From: Symbiodinium natans
Lineage: Eukaryota; Sar; Dinophyceae; Suessiales; Symbiodiniaceae
Reading direction: 5' to 3'
DNA length: 64,000 nt
NCBI GenBank assembly: GCA_905221605.1
Contig: CAJNDS010002368.1
Coordinates: 1,271,011-1,335,010, forward strand
The notes under the pieces were generated by a model. That model did no database searches and had not been told where the DNA came from. It saw nothing but the letters and a program-made list of their open reading frames with translations. Of the stretch, positions 55,499 to 64,000 are shown piece by piece. The position numbers and the translations under genes were made by a program. How positions within the stretch are numbered: position 1 is the first letter of the stretch; the number at the start of each line of letters is the position of its first letter.

Positions 55499-57217
55499 AT
55501 GACCAAGTCGGTCTTATGCTGCAGCTCGGCTCACAGAACAGCACGCGCAAACGGCACTCGCAATTTGCAGCATGTGCACTGCATACTTGAGTTCGTGTTT
55601 GTCAGCACATGCCCACATGTTAAGAGCTTATTAGCCGGTGCCCGAGGAACAGCACGTAACTACGCAGTTTCTTTGCGCTGCATGTTAGCCACTCTTGGTC
55701 AGAGAAGCTTCATTTTGCCTGGGGTTGCTACTCGGCGACGTGGGGCCTTACGCATACAGTGTTTCCATCCATCCCAGGCTTGCCTAGTTGGTCGGCAAAC
55801 CAGGAAGGTACCTGCAGCTCGAGATCACAGACGCACGCTTCTGGCGTGTGCTGCGAGCGCTGCAAGCATGCATGGAGCGGCACGCAAACGACGTCAAAAG
55901 GTTGCTGTTGTTGGAGGTGGTCCTGCAGGAATGGCAGCAAGTAGGTATCTCGACGAGTTTGGCCACAGTCCGGTAGTGTTCGAAGCTGGAGATGAGAGTG
56001 GTGGAATATGGGCACCGCGACCAACGAATCGTGTGGTTTACCGAGGTTTGGTAACAAACATTCCTACCATGTGCATGCAATCTTTCGATCTGGATTTTTC
56101 CGACGGTCTCAATAGCTACGTCACGGGACCCGAGCTGGGAAACTATTTGAAGCAGTACACCGACCACTTCAAGTTGAGACGGTTTGTGCGCTTCAGCACA
56201 ACGGTGAAGAAGGTGCTGCCCTTAAAGTCAATAGATGAGGAGCTGGCAGACCAAGGGGCCTGGGAGTTAACTTGGGAGAACTCCGATTCAAGCAGTACCG
56301 AAATCTTTGATGCTGTTGTTGTGGCAACGGGGCATTACGAGTTTCCATACTCGCCAGAAATTCCTGGTCAAAATGAGTGGCTGGCGGCATCAGGACATCG
56401 GCAAGTCGTGCACGCGATCTCTTATAATGACCCGGATGCCTTCAAGGGCCAGTCAGTCTTAATTGTCGGTGGGCGATCCTCGGCAGTCGACATAGCACGA
56501 GAGCTGCGCAGCAGGGTTTCAACATTATATGTTCTAGACAAGGGCTGCCAAGAAGTAGAAACTGCCGAGAACTGTTTTCATGTTCCATACGGAGCAACTT
56601 TGTCTGAAGATGGACATCTTGTCTGGGAAGGGAAGGCCTTATCCGGAGATCCCGTGGACACTGTAATCCTTGCTACAGGGTACACGTACCAGTATCCCTT
56701 CCTTGATGAGAAAGCCGAGCTGACCTTCGGACCTGAGAGACGATATGTTGCCCCGCTCTACCAACACATCATACACGCTCGCCGGCCAAGCCTCTCTTTT
56801 ATAGGCATTCCGCTTGCTGTACCTTGTCCACTTCCACTCTTCGAGGCGCAAGCATATTTTTCAGCTGCACATTTGAGTGCGCCGTGGACTGACTTGCCGG
56901 AACGGTTGGGGTGGGTGGATGCTGCCTTTGAAGCCGTCCAGAACAGTCAGAATCTGCATTTTCTGTCTGACACCTCCTGGGACTACATGAAATGTCTGCT
57001 CAAGGAAGCCGGTATGGCTGAGGAGGACCATGCAAGGTTTGTTAAGCGTCTCTCTTTAGTTCAGGCAATCTACCGTGATCGCGTACAACGAAGGCCGAAC
57101 AAGCCCTGGGATGATGATTTGTACCGGCGCTGCCAGTACAAAGCCGACTACGAGAATGACCGCTTCCAGGTCATCACAGCAGACGGTGGCGAATTCTTCG
57201 GGAGCTCGAAGATGTAG
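55499..57217 (+). CDS. Flavin-containing monooxygenase (FMO-like), intronless
   Basis: A single 572-codon exon. FMOs use FAD, NADPH and O2 to oxygenate soft nucleophiles such as sulfur and nitrogen. The FAD Rossmann motif VAVVGGGPAGMAASRYLDEF is at residues 135-154, followed by VFEAGDESGGIWAP. The NADPH motif VLIVGGRSSAVDIARELRS is at about 320-338. The family's second-domain signature VILATGYTYQYPF ends near residue 401. The FMO identifying element is partly kept: H305-x3-Y309 matches H-x3-[FY], but its Gly lies six rather than four residues before the His. The first ~125 residues precede the FAD domain and are rich in Arg, Ala and Ser with hydrophobic patches, so they may be a targeting peptide. 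ATGs at codons 62 and 124 are alternative starts. The C-terminus is complete, with plant/fungal-like length. Absence of introns suggests a retroposed copy. Confidence 0.95.
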   Translation: MTKSVLCCSSAHRTARANGTRNLQHVHCILEFVFVSTCPHVKSLLAGARGTARNYAVSLRCMLATLGQRSFILPGVATRRRGALRIQCFHPSQACLVGRQTRKVPAARDHRRTLLACAASAASMHGAARKRRQKVAVVGGGPAGMAASRYLDEFGHSPVVFEAGDESGGIWAPRPTNRVVYRGLVTNIPTMCMQSFDLDFSDGLNSYVTGPELGNYLKQYTDHFKLRRFVRFSTTVKKVLPLKSIDEELADQGAWELTWENSDSSSTEIFDAVVVATGHYEFPYSPEIPGQNEWLAASGHRQVVHAISYNDPDAFKGQSVLIVGGRSSAVDIARELRSRVSTLYVLDKGCQEVETAENCFHVPYGATLSEDGHLVWEGKALSGDPVDTVILATGYTYQYPFLDEKAELTFGPERRYVAPLYQHIIHARRPSLSFIGIPLAVPCPLPLFEAQAYFSAAHLSAPWTDLPERLGWVDAAFEAVQNSQNLHFLSDTSWDYMKCLLKEAGMAEEDHARFVKRLSLVQAIYRDRVQRRPNKPWDDDLYRRCQYKADYENDRFQVITADGGEFFGSSKM

Positions 57218-57266
57218 ACGACATAGGCGATGTAGGCAATCTAGGCAATGTAGTGTAGGCAATGTG
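57217..57266 (+). repeat. GTAGGCAAT repeat at the FMO 3' end
   Basis: Four to five imperfect 9-mers (ATAGGCGAT, GTAGGCAAT, CTAGGCAAT, GTAGGCAAT) start at the FMO stop codon region. Confidence 0.8.
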
Positions 57267-57971
57267 TTGTTCACACACGGTTCGGGCACCTTGCCGTTTG
57301 GTGCGGGGTCGGTTCTGGAGTTCCGACTCTTCTCCCTTGCTTTGCCTGGATACCCAAAACAGAGCCAACAGTCTACAAGAGTCTGCAGTGTTACAGAAAG
57401 AAGTTACAAGGTTCTACAGTGAACCCACGCTGGCCCACGCTGTCTCCTTTTCAAGGCCCTGGTGCCATCGAGCCGATCCAGCAGCTGCCGGGCTCCAATC
57501 CATGTGTTAACCTGGTGTGACCTGGCGTGAGACGGCAGAGAAAGTCTGGGGGTTGCGTTGGGAATCCAAAGGTGCGGCGCGCGCAAGCCAGAATCCGCCT
57601 GCAAGGACCTTGGCACGCGACGCTGTCGACACAGCACATGTCAGCCGTTGCGATTGGAAGTTTGGGCAGGCAGGTGAAACTGCGCATGTGCTCTCCATCG
57701 CCACAGAGTATAGACAAGAGGCCAAAGATCCTGAGCCGACCTGCGAGATTTCGAGTCTAGTCTCGCTTCAGGCAGTCATACTGCAACGATCGGCTCGACT
57801 CCTGGGATACAGGCATGGCCGAGCCTCAAAGCTGCGCGTTTCAAGGGCTCGTGAATATTTGTGAATGCTTGGCTCAGGGGACTGTGTTGTCAGACAAGCT
57901 TCCTTTCTGCCAGGTTTCAATTCTGCGGCTTCCGTGTGCCGCTCCCTTGTCTTAGCACATCGTAGCCACCC
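57267..57971. other. No confident gene
   Basis: The + frame at 57517-57864 is open for 115 codons and begins with TWRETAEKVWGLRWES, which could be coding. No family is recognised. Confidence 0.3.
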
Positions 57972-58478
57972 TTGGCATGCTGCAAAGACTGTCTATGCCG
58001 TGCGCAGGAGCGCTGGGTCGGCTGGGGTACCAAGCTGATCGAGTATCGGAAGGTGGTGGGCCGATTGCGATCGACAGCCATCAAGCAGGTTGATTCACAT
58101 TCGATGGTTCCTCAGTCATCAGGCACTGCAAAAAGGCTTGGCAAGTGGACGAATGGCAGCGTCCCTGTTCCCTTGCTCAGTTGTTGTTTTGAAGTGAGCA
58201 GAACATCTTTAAGCCAACAAAAGGCATCGACAGACCCTGTCCTGTTGATCGACGGCTGGGACTGCACCTGGCTCAACTGCAATCAGAAGGGATATCTTCC
58301 ATGGGGCAACGGCTTTCAACTCGCGAGCGTCTTTCTGCACCAGATCATGCATGTGTTGGCAGCAGCCGGGGAATACGGCTTTGCCTTTTTCAGCATGATT
58401 GAACATGCTGGGCACGTGCACATAAAAGTAAGGGGAGGAACAACGCATCGCATCCGAGCACAGATCCGAAAACATTAG
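57972..58478 (+). CDS. 168-codon open frame of unknown function
   Basis: The frame contains QERWVGWGTKLIEYRKVVGR, then VLLIDGWDCTWLNCNQKGYL and FLHQIMHVLAAAGEYGFAFF, and ends at a stop at 58476. Length and amino-acid mix favour coding over chance, but the - strand is also open in part. No domain is recognised. It may be an exon or a fragment of a mobile element. Confidence 0.3.
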   Translation: MACCKDCLCRAQERWVGWGTKLIEYRKVVGRLRSTAIKQVDSHSMVPQSSGTAKRLGKWTNGSVPVPLLSCCFEVSRTSLSQQKASTDPVLLIDGWDCTWLNCNQKGYLPWGNGFQLASVFLHQIMHVLAAAGEYGFAFFSMIEHAGHVHIKVRGGTTHRIRAQIRKH

Positions 58479-60279
58479 CAGCTAAGTCTGAAGATAGAAG
58501 CCGGCAGGCCTCAAAAAACCCAACCCTTCATTGAAGGATGTTTGGGAAAAGCCGCACGTAGGTTCGAGGATGCGAGGATACGGGATGGGCTTGGGGCTCT
58601 CCTTTTTTCAACTCAACGGACGGAGTTTGGCTTTGGGTTTTGGGGTATCCTCTAAAGCTGAGACTAGCAACTGCTAGCTTCAGCCCCAACCTCTAAACCC
58701 GCATTCCTTTCCCCATAAAGAGAAGCCTCAAAACATTGCGGCCGAAGTGAGCCAACTGCAGGTATGCTGATTGGACCCGCCGCTGAGTCGACCTGGCCAC
58801 CTTGGTAGCCACTGATAGCTTTTGCTTTCCGACTTCAAGTGCCCGGCAGGGCTTAAGTTGAACAGGCATGTCGCCTCTCTGAGAATCCCAGTGACGGGCC
58901 GGTGGTGACAGGTTTGTGCAGAAAATGTCGTCGCCTCCATTCAGTGACGGTCATCAGCCGTGGTACGCAGGCTCATTCACGGGCTAGTTGTGGAGCAAGC
59001 ACGTGCTGGAGCAAGCACGTGCACGGAGTTCATGTGGAGGTGAACGAATTTGCGGACCGGACTTCTTCAAGGTGTGATTGTGAAGGGAGACTGCAAAGGT
59101 CGTAAAGGGTCCTCAGTGACATTTCCGGGAGAGGTCTTATGGTGTTTTGAATGATTCAATTCATACTTTTGTTGTTGTCGAATCCTCTGAACATGTGGCG
59201 TTCATGTTGTACGATCGCGATCGCTATCAGTGCTTATCGCACTTTAACAGAGTAGCTCCTTTCTGTCTATTTAATGTTTACAACTGAATGGCGGTTGACA
59301 GCGCCGCCGACCGCGACATGCATACCCAGGCCGTTGACACGTTGCCTTATGTCCCTGCGTAGGGCTGGACACGAGAGATGCGAAACTAGAGCAGCACAAA
59401 AACTACCTACAGCAGATAGGTGCAGAGTACGATTATCACAGGCCGCGCATGGATGCGCATGGATGCGCATGTAATCTGCTAGTTCGGGTTGCCACACGAT
59501 AATTGATATCTGCGCAAAAAGAAATAGTATCAGAAGGGAAGCATTGATGTTACGTGGAACCACGAACCACTTCTTTGAAAAGCAATTCCTCAGAAGCCTG
59601 CAAGATGGTTGCAAGTGGGACAGGCTGCGGGTTTCCATGATTTCCCCTATTGAAGCCGGGCAGGGGACATGTGTGGGACCATGTTTGACGGTTCAGTCGC
59701 ATGATTGGGCTCCTTTCTTCACATGGGTTTTGGCGCACGCGGCCATGCAGTGTAAACAGCATCAAAGCAATTTGCACCTGCACTGAACGAGAGAAGAACG
59801 TTTTCTTTTTTTCGGCCGTGCAGCTGCAACGTCCTGGGCGTATTCTGCAGGCACAAGCAGTTTCTCTGAGCCCCTGGCAGAACCAACATTCTTTCAGAAG
59901 AACTGAGGGTGCGAGAGGTCCTGGATTCTCATTAGGTATGCAGGCCAGGTTTCGACACAGATGAGTTGGTGACAACGTGCAAGCGGAACGACTCAGAGCG
60001 CCTCCACCCAATTGCGGAAGTTTTTGCAGGGTGGCCAAGAGAGCATTGAAACGGGGCGCCGCATGGCATGGAATATGAAAAGTCTTGGGACATACTGGGA
60101 CTCCAGCGATCACATGCGGCAGACGGTTCGTGTAGATTCGCCACGCTGCAGCTGACCTGACAGGCGAACCGGATCGATGCGGTTTACCCCGACCCGGGAA
60201 CGCCATGGCGCTACCCGAACGCAGGCCTTCTGAAGCTGAAGACCACGGTCCCTAAGGGGACACAGTCCGCCCTCCGAGG
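58479..60279. other. No confident gene
   Basis: The segment has a doubled GGAGCAAGCACGTGC motif at 58990-59022 and a GGATGCGCAT triplication near 59450-59470. The long - strand frame 59550-60206 and the opposing + frames show no domain. Confidence 0.35.
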
Positions 60280-60633
60280 TTGTGTGGCCGGGAGGGCTGT
60301 CGCCCCAATTGTTCCGGCATCTTCGAGCCGCTCCCTTGTTATCTTCCAAGTGCCAAGAGTGCCGAGGCAGAACCAGTGCTGGAGCTTATCAACGAGCTGT
60401 TGAAACCGTCAGGTGAAAGCCACTTGGCCCGGACCTTGAGGCACTTCGGTTTCCCTTTAGCTCCCTTCAGGCGATGGAGAGAAGTTTCCAGAGGATGGAG
60501 ACGACCAGGACTCGTCACGTGTGCAGCCTTCACTTGCTCAAAGACTGCGTTGCAGGGCAGGCTGCATGAGTATCTCTTGGACCGAGGTGCAGAACTCAGA
60601 CGCAATTCGAAGATGAGTGCAAGTTTGCCATAA
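60280..60633 (+). CDS. Candidate exon, unassigned
   Basis: The frame contains AEAEPVLELINELLKPSGES followed by HLARTLRHFGFPLAPFRRW and a basic tail to a stop at 60631. The helix near 60365 looks real. Family unknown. Confidence 0.3.
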   Translation: MCGREGCRPNCSGIFEPLPCYLPSAKSAEAEPVLELINELLKPSGESHLARTLRHFGFPLAPFRRWREVSRGWRRPGLVTCAAFTCSKTALQGRLHEYLLDRGAELRRNSKMSASLP

Positions 60634-60944
60634 CAGGGTCAGAGGTTGGGACGGTGAGGAACTTTTCAGGGCAAAAGGCTCTCCAAGCAGCTTCACAGGT
60701 CCCTTTTCCCCGGTCGTCCCTCACCTGAACTGTCAGAATTGCATGTCTGATTTGTAAGTCTGAGGTGAGCGTGGACAAAGGCGGGCGGGGTTGTTACCCG
60801 TCACCTGCTGCGAGCATCACGACTCCACCTGCTGAGTCTCCCCTACTTCGTGGACTCCGAGTGTCGGATCTTCCAGTGTCTTTATGAAGCAGAACCACAG
60901 CAATGCTGGCATGCTTTCAGAAGAGGCTTAAACGGCCAAACGTG

Positions 60945-61585
60945 GTCATGTGCAGGCAATGGAACTTGGCAGGTGGCAACTTGAAGCAGCGAAAGAAGGC
61001 CAGTTGCTCCCACGACTGCGCAACATCCAAACTGGCCAGCGGCCGCCGGAGGCTCAGTCAAAAGGCAGATGGCGATTGCAAAAGATCTCGAGAGGGCCTG
61101 CAATAACACCTTGCTGAGGATTGTGCTGCATGGCAATGGGCACACAGGTCGCTGGTTCATGTCAGCCACTCTGCATGCCTTCACACCCCTTCACTCCACA
61201 GCACCTTCCTTGTGGCCAAGGTCAGGTCTCTGGCGTGATATGGGCCTTTTGCAGAGAGAGCCTTTGGCATGTTTGTGCTCCAAACTTTTCACGGTGAGCA
61301 AGTTCCCTGTGCAGGTCGGTCTGACGGTGGAGGAGCTTAGTCACCTTCCGCATGATGGGCCTGTGCCTCCCGGTACTATTCCAGATGAGGCGCACCTGCA
61401 CATGGCCAGGCACACATGGCAAGGATTCTCAAGTTGCTGCTGTTGCCTGGCCCAAGCAGGAAAGTGTTTTAAACATGGACTTCAGCAACTCTTTGTCTTC
61501 CGCGAGCGTGTCTACACGCAGAAGTATCCATGCTGCTATGAAAGAAGTGCGTGTGGTGACTCGAACCCTGGCGTATCCTGAGTAG
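60945..61585 (+). CDS. Candidate terminal exons, unassigned
   Basis: After CAG at 60954-60956 a charged helix reads AMELGRWQLEAAKEGQLLPR. Further stretches are VGLTVEELSHLPHDGPVPPG near 61318 and SVLNMDFSNSLSSASVSTRR near 61453, which runs to a stop at 61583. The pieces fit a gene ending at 61585, possibly with the exon at 60280. Product unknown. Confidence 0.32.
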
Positions 61586-61624
61586 CAGCTCATAGTCCAA
61601 GCCAACACAAACAAGACTAGCAGA

Positions 61625-61682
61625 TTGTACCAGACTGGAACAGACTGTGCCAGACAAACCAGACTGTACCAGACTGTAGGAT
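61625..61682. repeat. CCAGACTGTA-type decamer repeat
   Basis: About five imperfect units (ACCAGACTGG, GCCAGACAAA, CCAGACTGTA) directly after the candidate terminal exon. Confidence 0.75.
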
Positions 61683-62490
61683 CTGGCTTGCACTTGTATC
61701 GATCTAGAGCCTGCGCTCGTGATTACATCCGCGGAAATGCCGATGAAGAAGTCGCTGGACAGAAATGGGCATCAGTGAGCATGTACTTTACTTAGTTGTA
61801 CACACTGAAGAGCAATCTCAGCCCGAGAGCGGTGGAACGCTGGAAAGGGGTGGAGCCGGGAGGAATGGGATGGCAGTGGCAAGGTTTAGGGCCTTTTAGA
61901 CTCAAGCGGCAATAAAAATCTAGTGTCTTCCACCGTAGTCTTCAAACCCTTGCAATCGCGAAACCTTACCCCTGAACCCCAAGTCGCTGTAAACCCTGCC
62001 CGTACGCACCCCTAACTGGTACCCTGGGGATGAATCGCAAGCTGCCCAGGCCGCTTCTCCGCTTCAAGTTAGAGACAGGCCAGCCCCATGTGCTATGGGC
62101 GCTATAAGGCTAATGGAACCGAAACAGAGGACGCATGGAAAACCGACTGAGAGCCTCAAGGCCTGGATGCTATACGGCTATGTAGGCTTCAGATCAGATA
62201 GGTCAGATAGGCCGCTAAGCCCGGGGGGTAGGAAAGGAGGTTTTGTGTCATCGTATGTCTCGGCGTAGCCTGCTAAGGTTCAGAATGACCAACACTGAGC
62301 TGAAGCTCAAGCGCGAGCGCAGCCTGTTTGAACCTAGAGGGCGGGCATTGCATACGGCAAGCGGAGTAGCACACCCGCTGCGATGTATCTTGGATCAGGC
62401 ATGATGGATGCATTCAAAGCAGGGAAGGCTGCTCTTGAGGATTGCAGCATCTTGCAGCAATACGCTCAACTTGTGACTTGTTTCCTGTAG
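61683..62490. other. No gene seen
   Basis: The segment has loose CCCTAAC/AAACCCT motifs near 61940-62015 and an AGGTCAGAT doublet near 62190-62210. Upstream exons of the LicD-like gene were not found. Confidence 0.4.
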
Positions 62491-62709
62491 CTGTTGCAAT
62501 GGCAGGACTTGCGGCTACCCTACTTCTTAGCTTACGGATCTGCGCTGGCAGCCTTGCGAGAGGGGCAATTCCAACCGCAGCTCCGACTGTGTTATACTGA
62601 GCTAATTGGCAGGCAGCCCACAAGGACGGGAGCCATTCTTGTCCAAGAAGCCAGGTATGAAGATGATATTCATGTGGGTATCTATTCCTGGGACCTTGCA
62701 GCACTGCAG
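62491..62709 (+). CDS. LicD/fukutin-type transferase, two exons of a larger gene
   Basis: Exon a (62491-62576) follows a GTAG acceptor and encodes LRLPYFLAYGSALAALREGQ. Exon b (62655-62709) encodes YEDDIHVGIYSWDLAALQ. Together they reproduce the LicD core: a helix with Y/F-G-S/T-L-x-A-x-R-E-G, a short turn, then the metal-binding D-D-I-x-V-G-I. The two are joined by removing a 78-nt intron with a GC donor, giving REGQFQPYEDDIHVGI. The intron length is a multiple of three with no stop, so the frame stays open if it is retained. LicD-family enzymes transfer phosphocholine or ribitol/glycerol-phosphate groups to glycans, and fukutin-related proteins are eukaryotic members. The rest of the domain and both gene ends were not identified. 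A possible C-terminal exon lies at 63735-63839. Confidence 0.75.
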
Positions 62710-63582
62710 CGCCAATGCACGGAATGCCACTCGGCCAAATCAAGTTGCACAAGATGTTGCATGTAGTGTTGTTGCAACAGCAGCCTGCCAGAGCCGACCA
62801 GGCACGGCCAAGGAGCGCGACCACTTGTTGAAATCGACCTTTGACAGGCGCCATGGTGCGACTGTATAAACTATAAGTCTGTATACGTCTGAAGTCAAGT
62901 CTGCAGCAAGCCCGTATGGCTAGGGGATGCGCAGCACCTGTCACTGTCGTCGCAGGTTTGGTTTCGAGCCTGTGCAAGAAATCGTCGAGAACCCACTGCA
63001 GGCCTTCCAAGAGCACTAAGTGACATCTGAATCACTGAAGGGCGATATCGGCAGCACAGGCATCAGCCGGCAACAACGTTCAGCAGAACCAGGACAGCCT
63101 CGAGCAGCATCAGTATAGCAAGTGCGGATGCTAAAGGCCAAGGCAGGCTAAGGTTCAGCGTCTCAGCACTGTGCCATGATGTGTCTTGCCTCCAAGGCGG
63201 TCCTTGTCTGTCCAAGATACTACATTGCAGAGGCCACGCGGCTTTTCATTAAACTTTAAACCTGTGATTCGGGTTTATTCCGATTGTTGTGGCCCGGTTT
63301 TGCAGCTTTGCGGTCTCCATGCTGGACATGTCAGGGATGGTCTGATGACATGGCCTTCCCCATTTTGTACAAGTTCACTCATCGGGACAGCTTCGTGCGA
63401 TTCGACATGATGGTCTCTTGGCGGCCAATCGGTCCATCGTTGCTTGCCGCGTGCACAGCCCTTTCTAGGTCTTCACGATGCAGTTCGGGCAGCTCTGGGA
63501 CTTCGCAGATGGTGGTGCCGAGACCTCATCAGGCCTCCCGAAGTCCCGAAGAAGACCAGACGAAGCTGGAGTGTAGCTGCAG
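62710..63582. other. No confident exons
   Basis: Probably introns of the LicD-like gene and flanking DNA. No domain was read. Confidence 0.35.
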
Positions 63583-63657
63583 TTGCTGCAGTTGCTGCAG
63601 TTGTTGCTGTTGTTGCAGTTGTTGCAGTTGTTGCAGTTGTTGCAGTTGTTGCAGCTG
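63583..63657. repeat. TTGCAG hexamer repeat
   Basis: About twelve imperfect TTGCAG/TTGCTG units. In one + frame they encode an Ala/Val run. Confidence 0.95.
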
Positions 63658-63734
63658 GCAGGCTGGCGCTACAGCTACATGGCCGCAGAAAGCCAACGAT
63701 GGAAGTCTTTACACAGACATGCATAATTCTTGCA

Positions 63735-63839
63735 GGCTTGTTTGCGCCACAGCCCGTTCAGTTCGAGAAGATTATGACATTCACTATGCCTGCGCAGCCG
63801 ATAGAAGACCACTATGGGAAGCTTGCCAGCAGAAGCTGA
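63735..63839 (+). CDS. Candidate C-terminal exon, possibly of the LicD-like gene
   Basis: After CTTGCAG the frame reads PVQFEKIMTFTMPAQPIEDH followed by YGKLASRS and a stop at 63837. LicD proteins often end with a M-P segment and a Y-G-x-x-W-like motif, so this may be the terminus of the gene at 62491. The link is speculative. Confidence 0.3.
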   Translation, partial: GLFAPQPVQFEKIMTFTMPAQPIEDHYGKLASRS

Positions 63840-64000
63840 AGATAGTCACACCAGACACATCTCGAAATCACCTTGCGTCGTTAAGACCAGTGCGTGTTGC
63901 CCTAAGGCCAGACTGGCATGTTCCCCGGGTCTACAACTATGTTCAGAGCTTGACCTGCTGCAAGAATCGCTGCCAAGTCCTCAGGCCGAGTCGTGTAGCT
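63840..64000. other. No gene seen
   Basis: Window end, without a recognisable feature. Confidence 0.4.

Noticed and set aside
59550-60206. 218-codon - strand open frame
   Set aside because: No recognisable motif, and opposing + frames are also open.
61555-61600. Reverse-strand GGTTCGAGTC resembling a tRNA T-arm
   Set aside because: The stem bases do not pair, and it overlaps a likely coding frame on the + strand.

Overview
The window looks like nuclear DNA of a dinoflagellate, probably a symbiodiniacean or a relative. Four observations support this. Genes are broken into many short exons, and several junctions deduced from protein continuity use GC or GA donor sites with AG|G acceptors, a known dinoflagellate trait. 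The G-rich TTTAGGG telomere-type motif recurs in degenerate interstitial tracts. The noncoding DNA is full of simple repeats and G-tracts. Every protein-coding signal that could be recognised lies on the + strand, as expected for the long one-directional gene arrays of these genomes. No bacterial operons, rRNA, convincing tRNA, CRISPR array, virus or complete transposon was seen.

Layout. 1-1.5 kb: a degenerate ~100 bp tandem repeat, a TTTAGGG-like tract and G-rich DNA. 1.75-4.0 kb: exons of an EF-hand protein, with another EF-hand-like exon near 7.1 kb. 7.37-8.68 kb: an intronless MYND zinc-finger + JmjC/cupin protein. 9.35-10.50 kb: a FAM172/ARB2A (Arb2-domain) homologue. 11.83-14.73 kb: a PP2C phosphatase with seven exons that could be joined in frame. 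16.6-19.3 kb: a possible coiled-coil gene with a clean ATG at 17113. 19.9-20.1 kb: a GACCCCTA octamer satellite. 22.8-25.3 kb: a membrane kinase of the dolichol/phytol/diacylglycerol kinase superfamily. 25.5-27.85 kb: an alpha/beta-hydrolase esterase with a GLSAGG nucleophile motif. 28-43 kb: only unassigned candidate exons plus microsatellites. 43.9-45.3 kb: an intronless MATE transporter that stops early. 47-52.4 kb: a leucine-rich-repeat gene with one repeat per small exon. 52.95-53.86 kb: a very large CGT triplet array followed by GGA repeats. 55.5-57.2 kb: an intronless flavin-containing monooxygenase. 57-62 kb: unassigned exons. 62.49-62.71 kb: exons of a LicD/fukutin-type transferase.

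The genes share no obvious pathway. They are a mixture of signalling (EF-hand, PP2C, LRR), chromatin or RNA regulation (MYND-JmjC, ARB2A-like), lipid and secondary metabolism (dolichol-kinase-like, esterase, FMO), transport (MATE) and glycan modification (LicD). The most distinctive property of the window is gene structure. Two gene classes alternate: intron-dense genes with noncanonical donors, and single-exon genes (MYND-JmjC, MATE, FMO) that look like reinserted mRNA copies. Exon boundaries were worked out by hand from reading frame and family alignment. They are firm in PP2C, LicD and part of the esterase, and approximate elsewhere.
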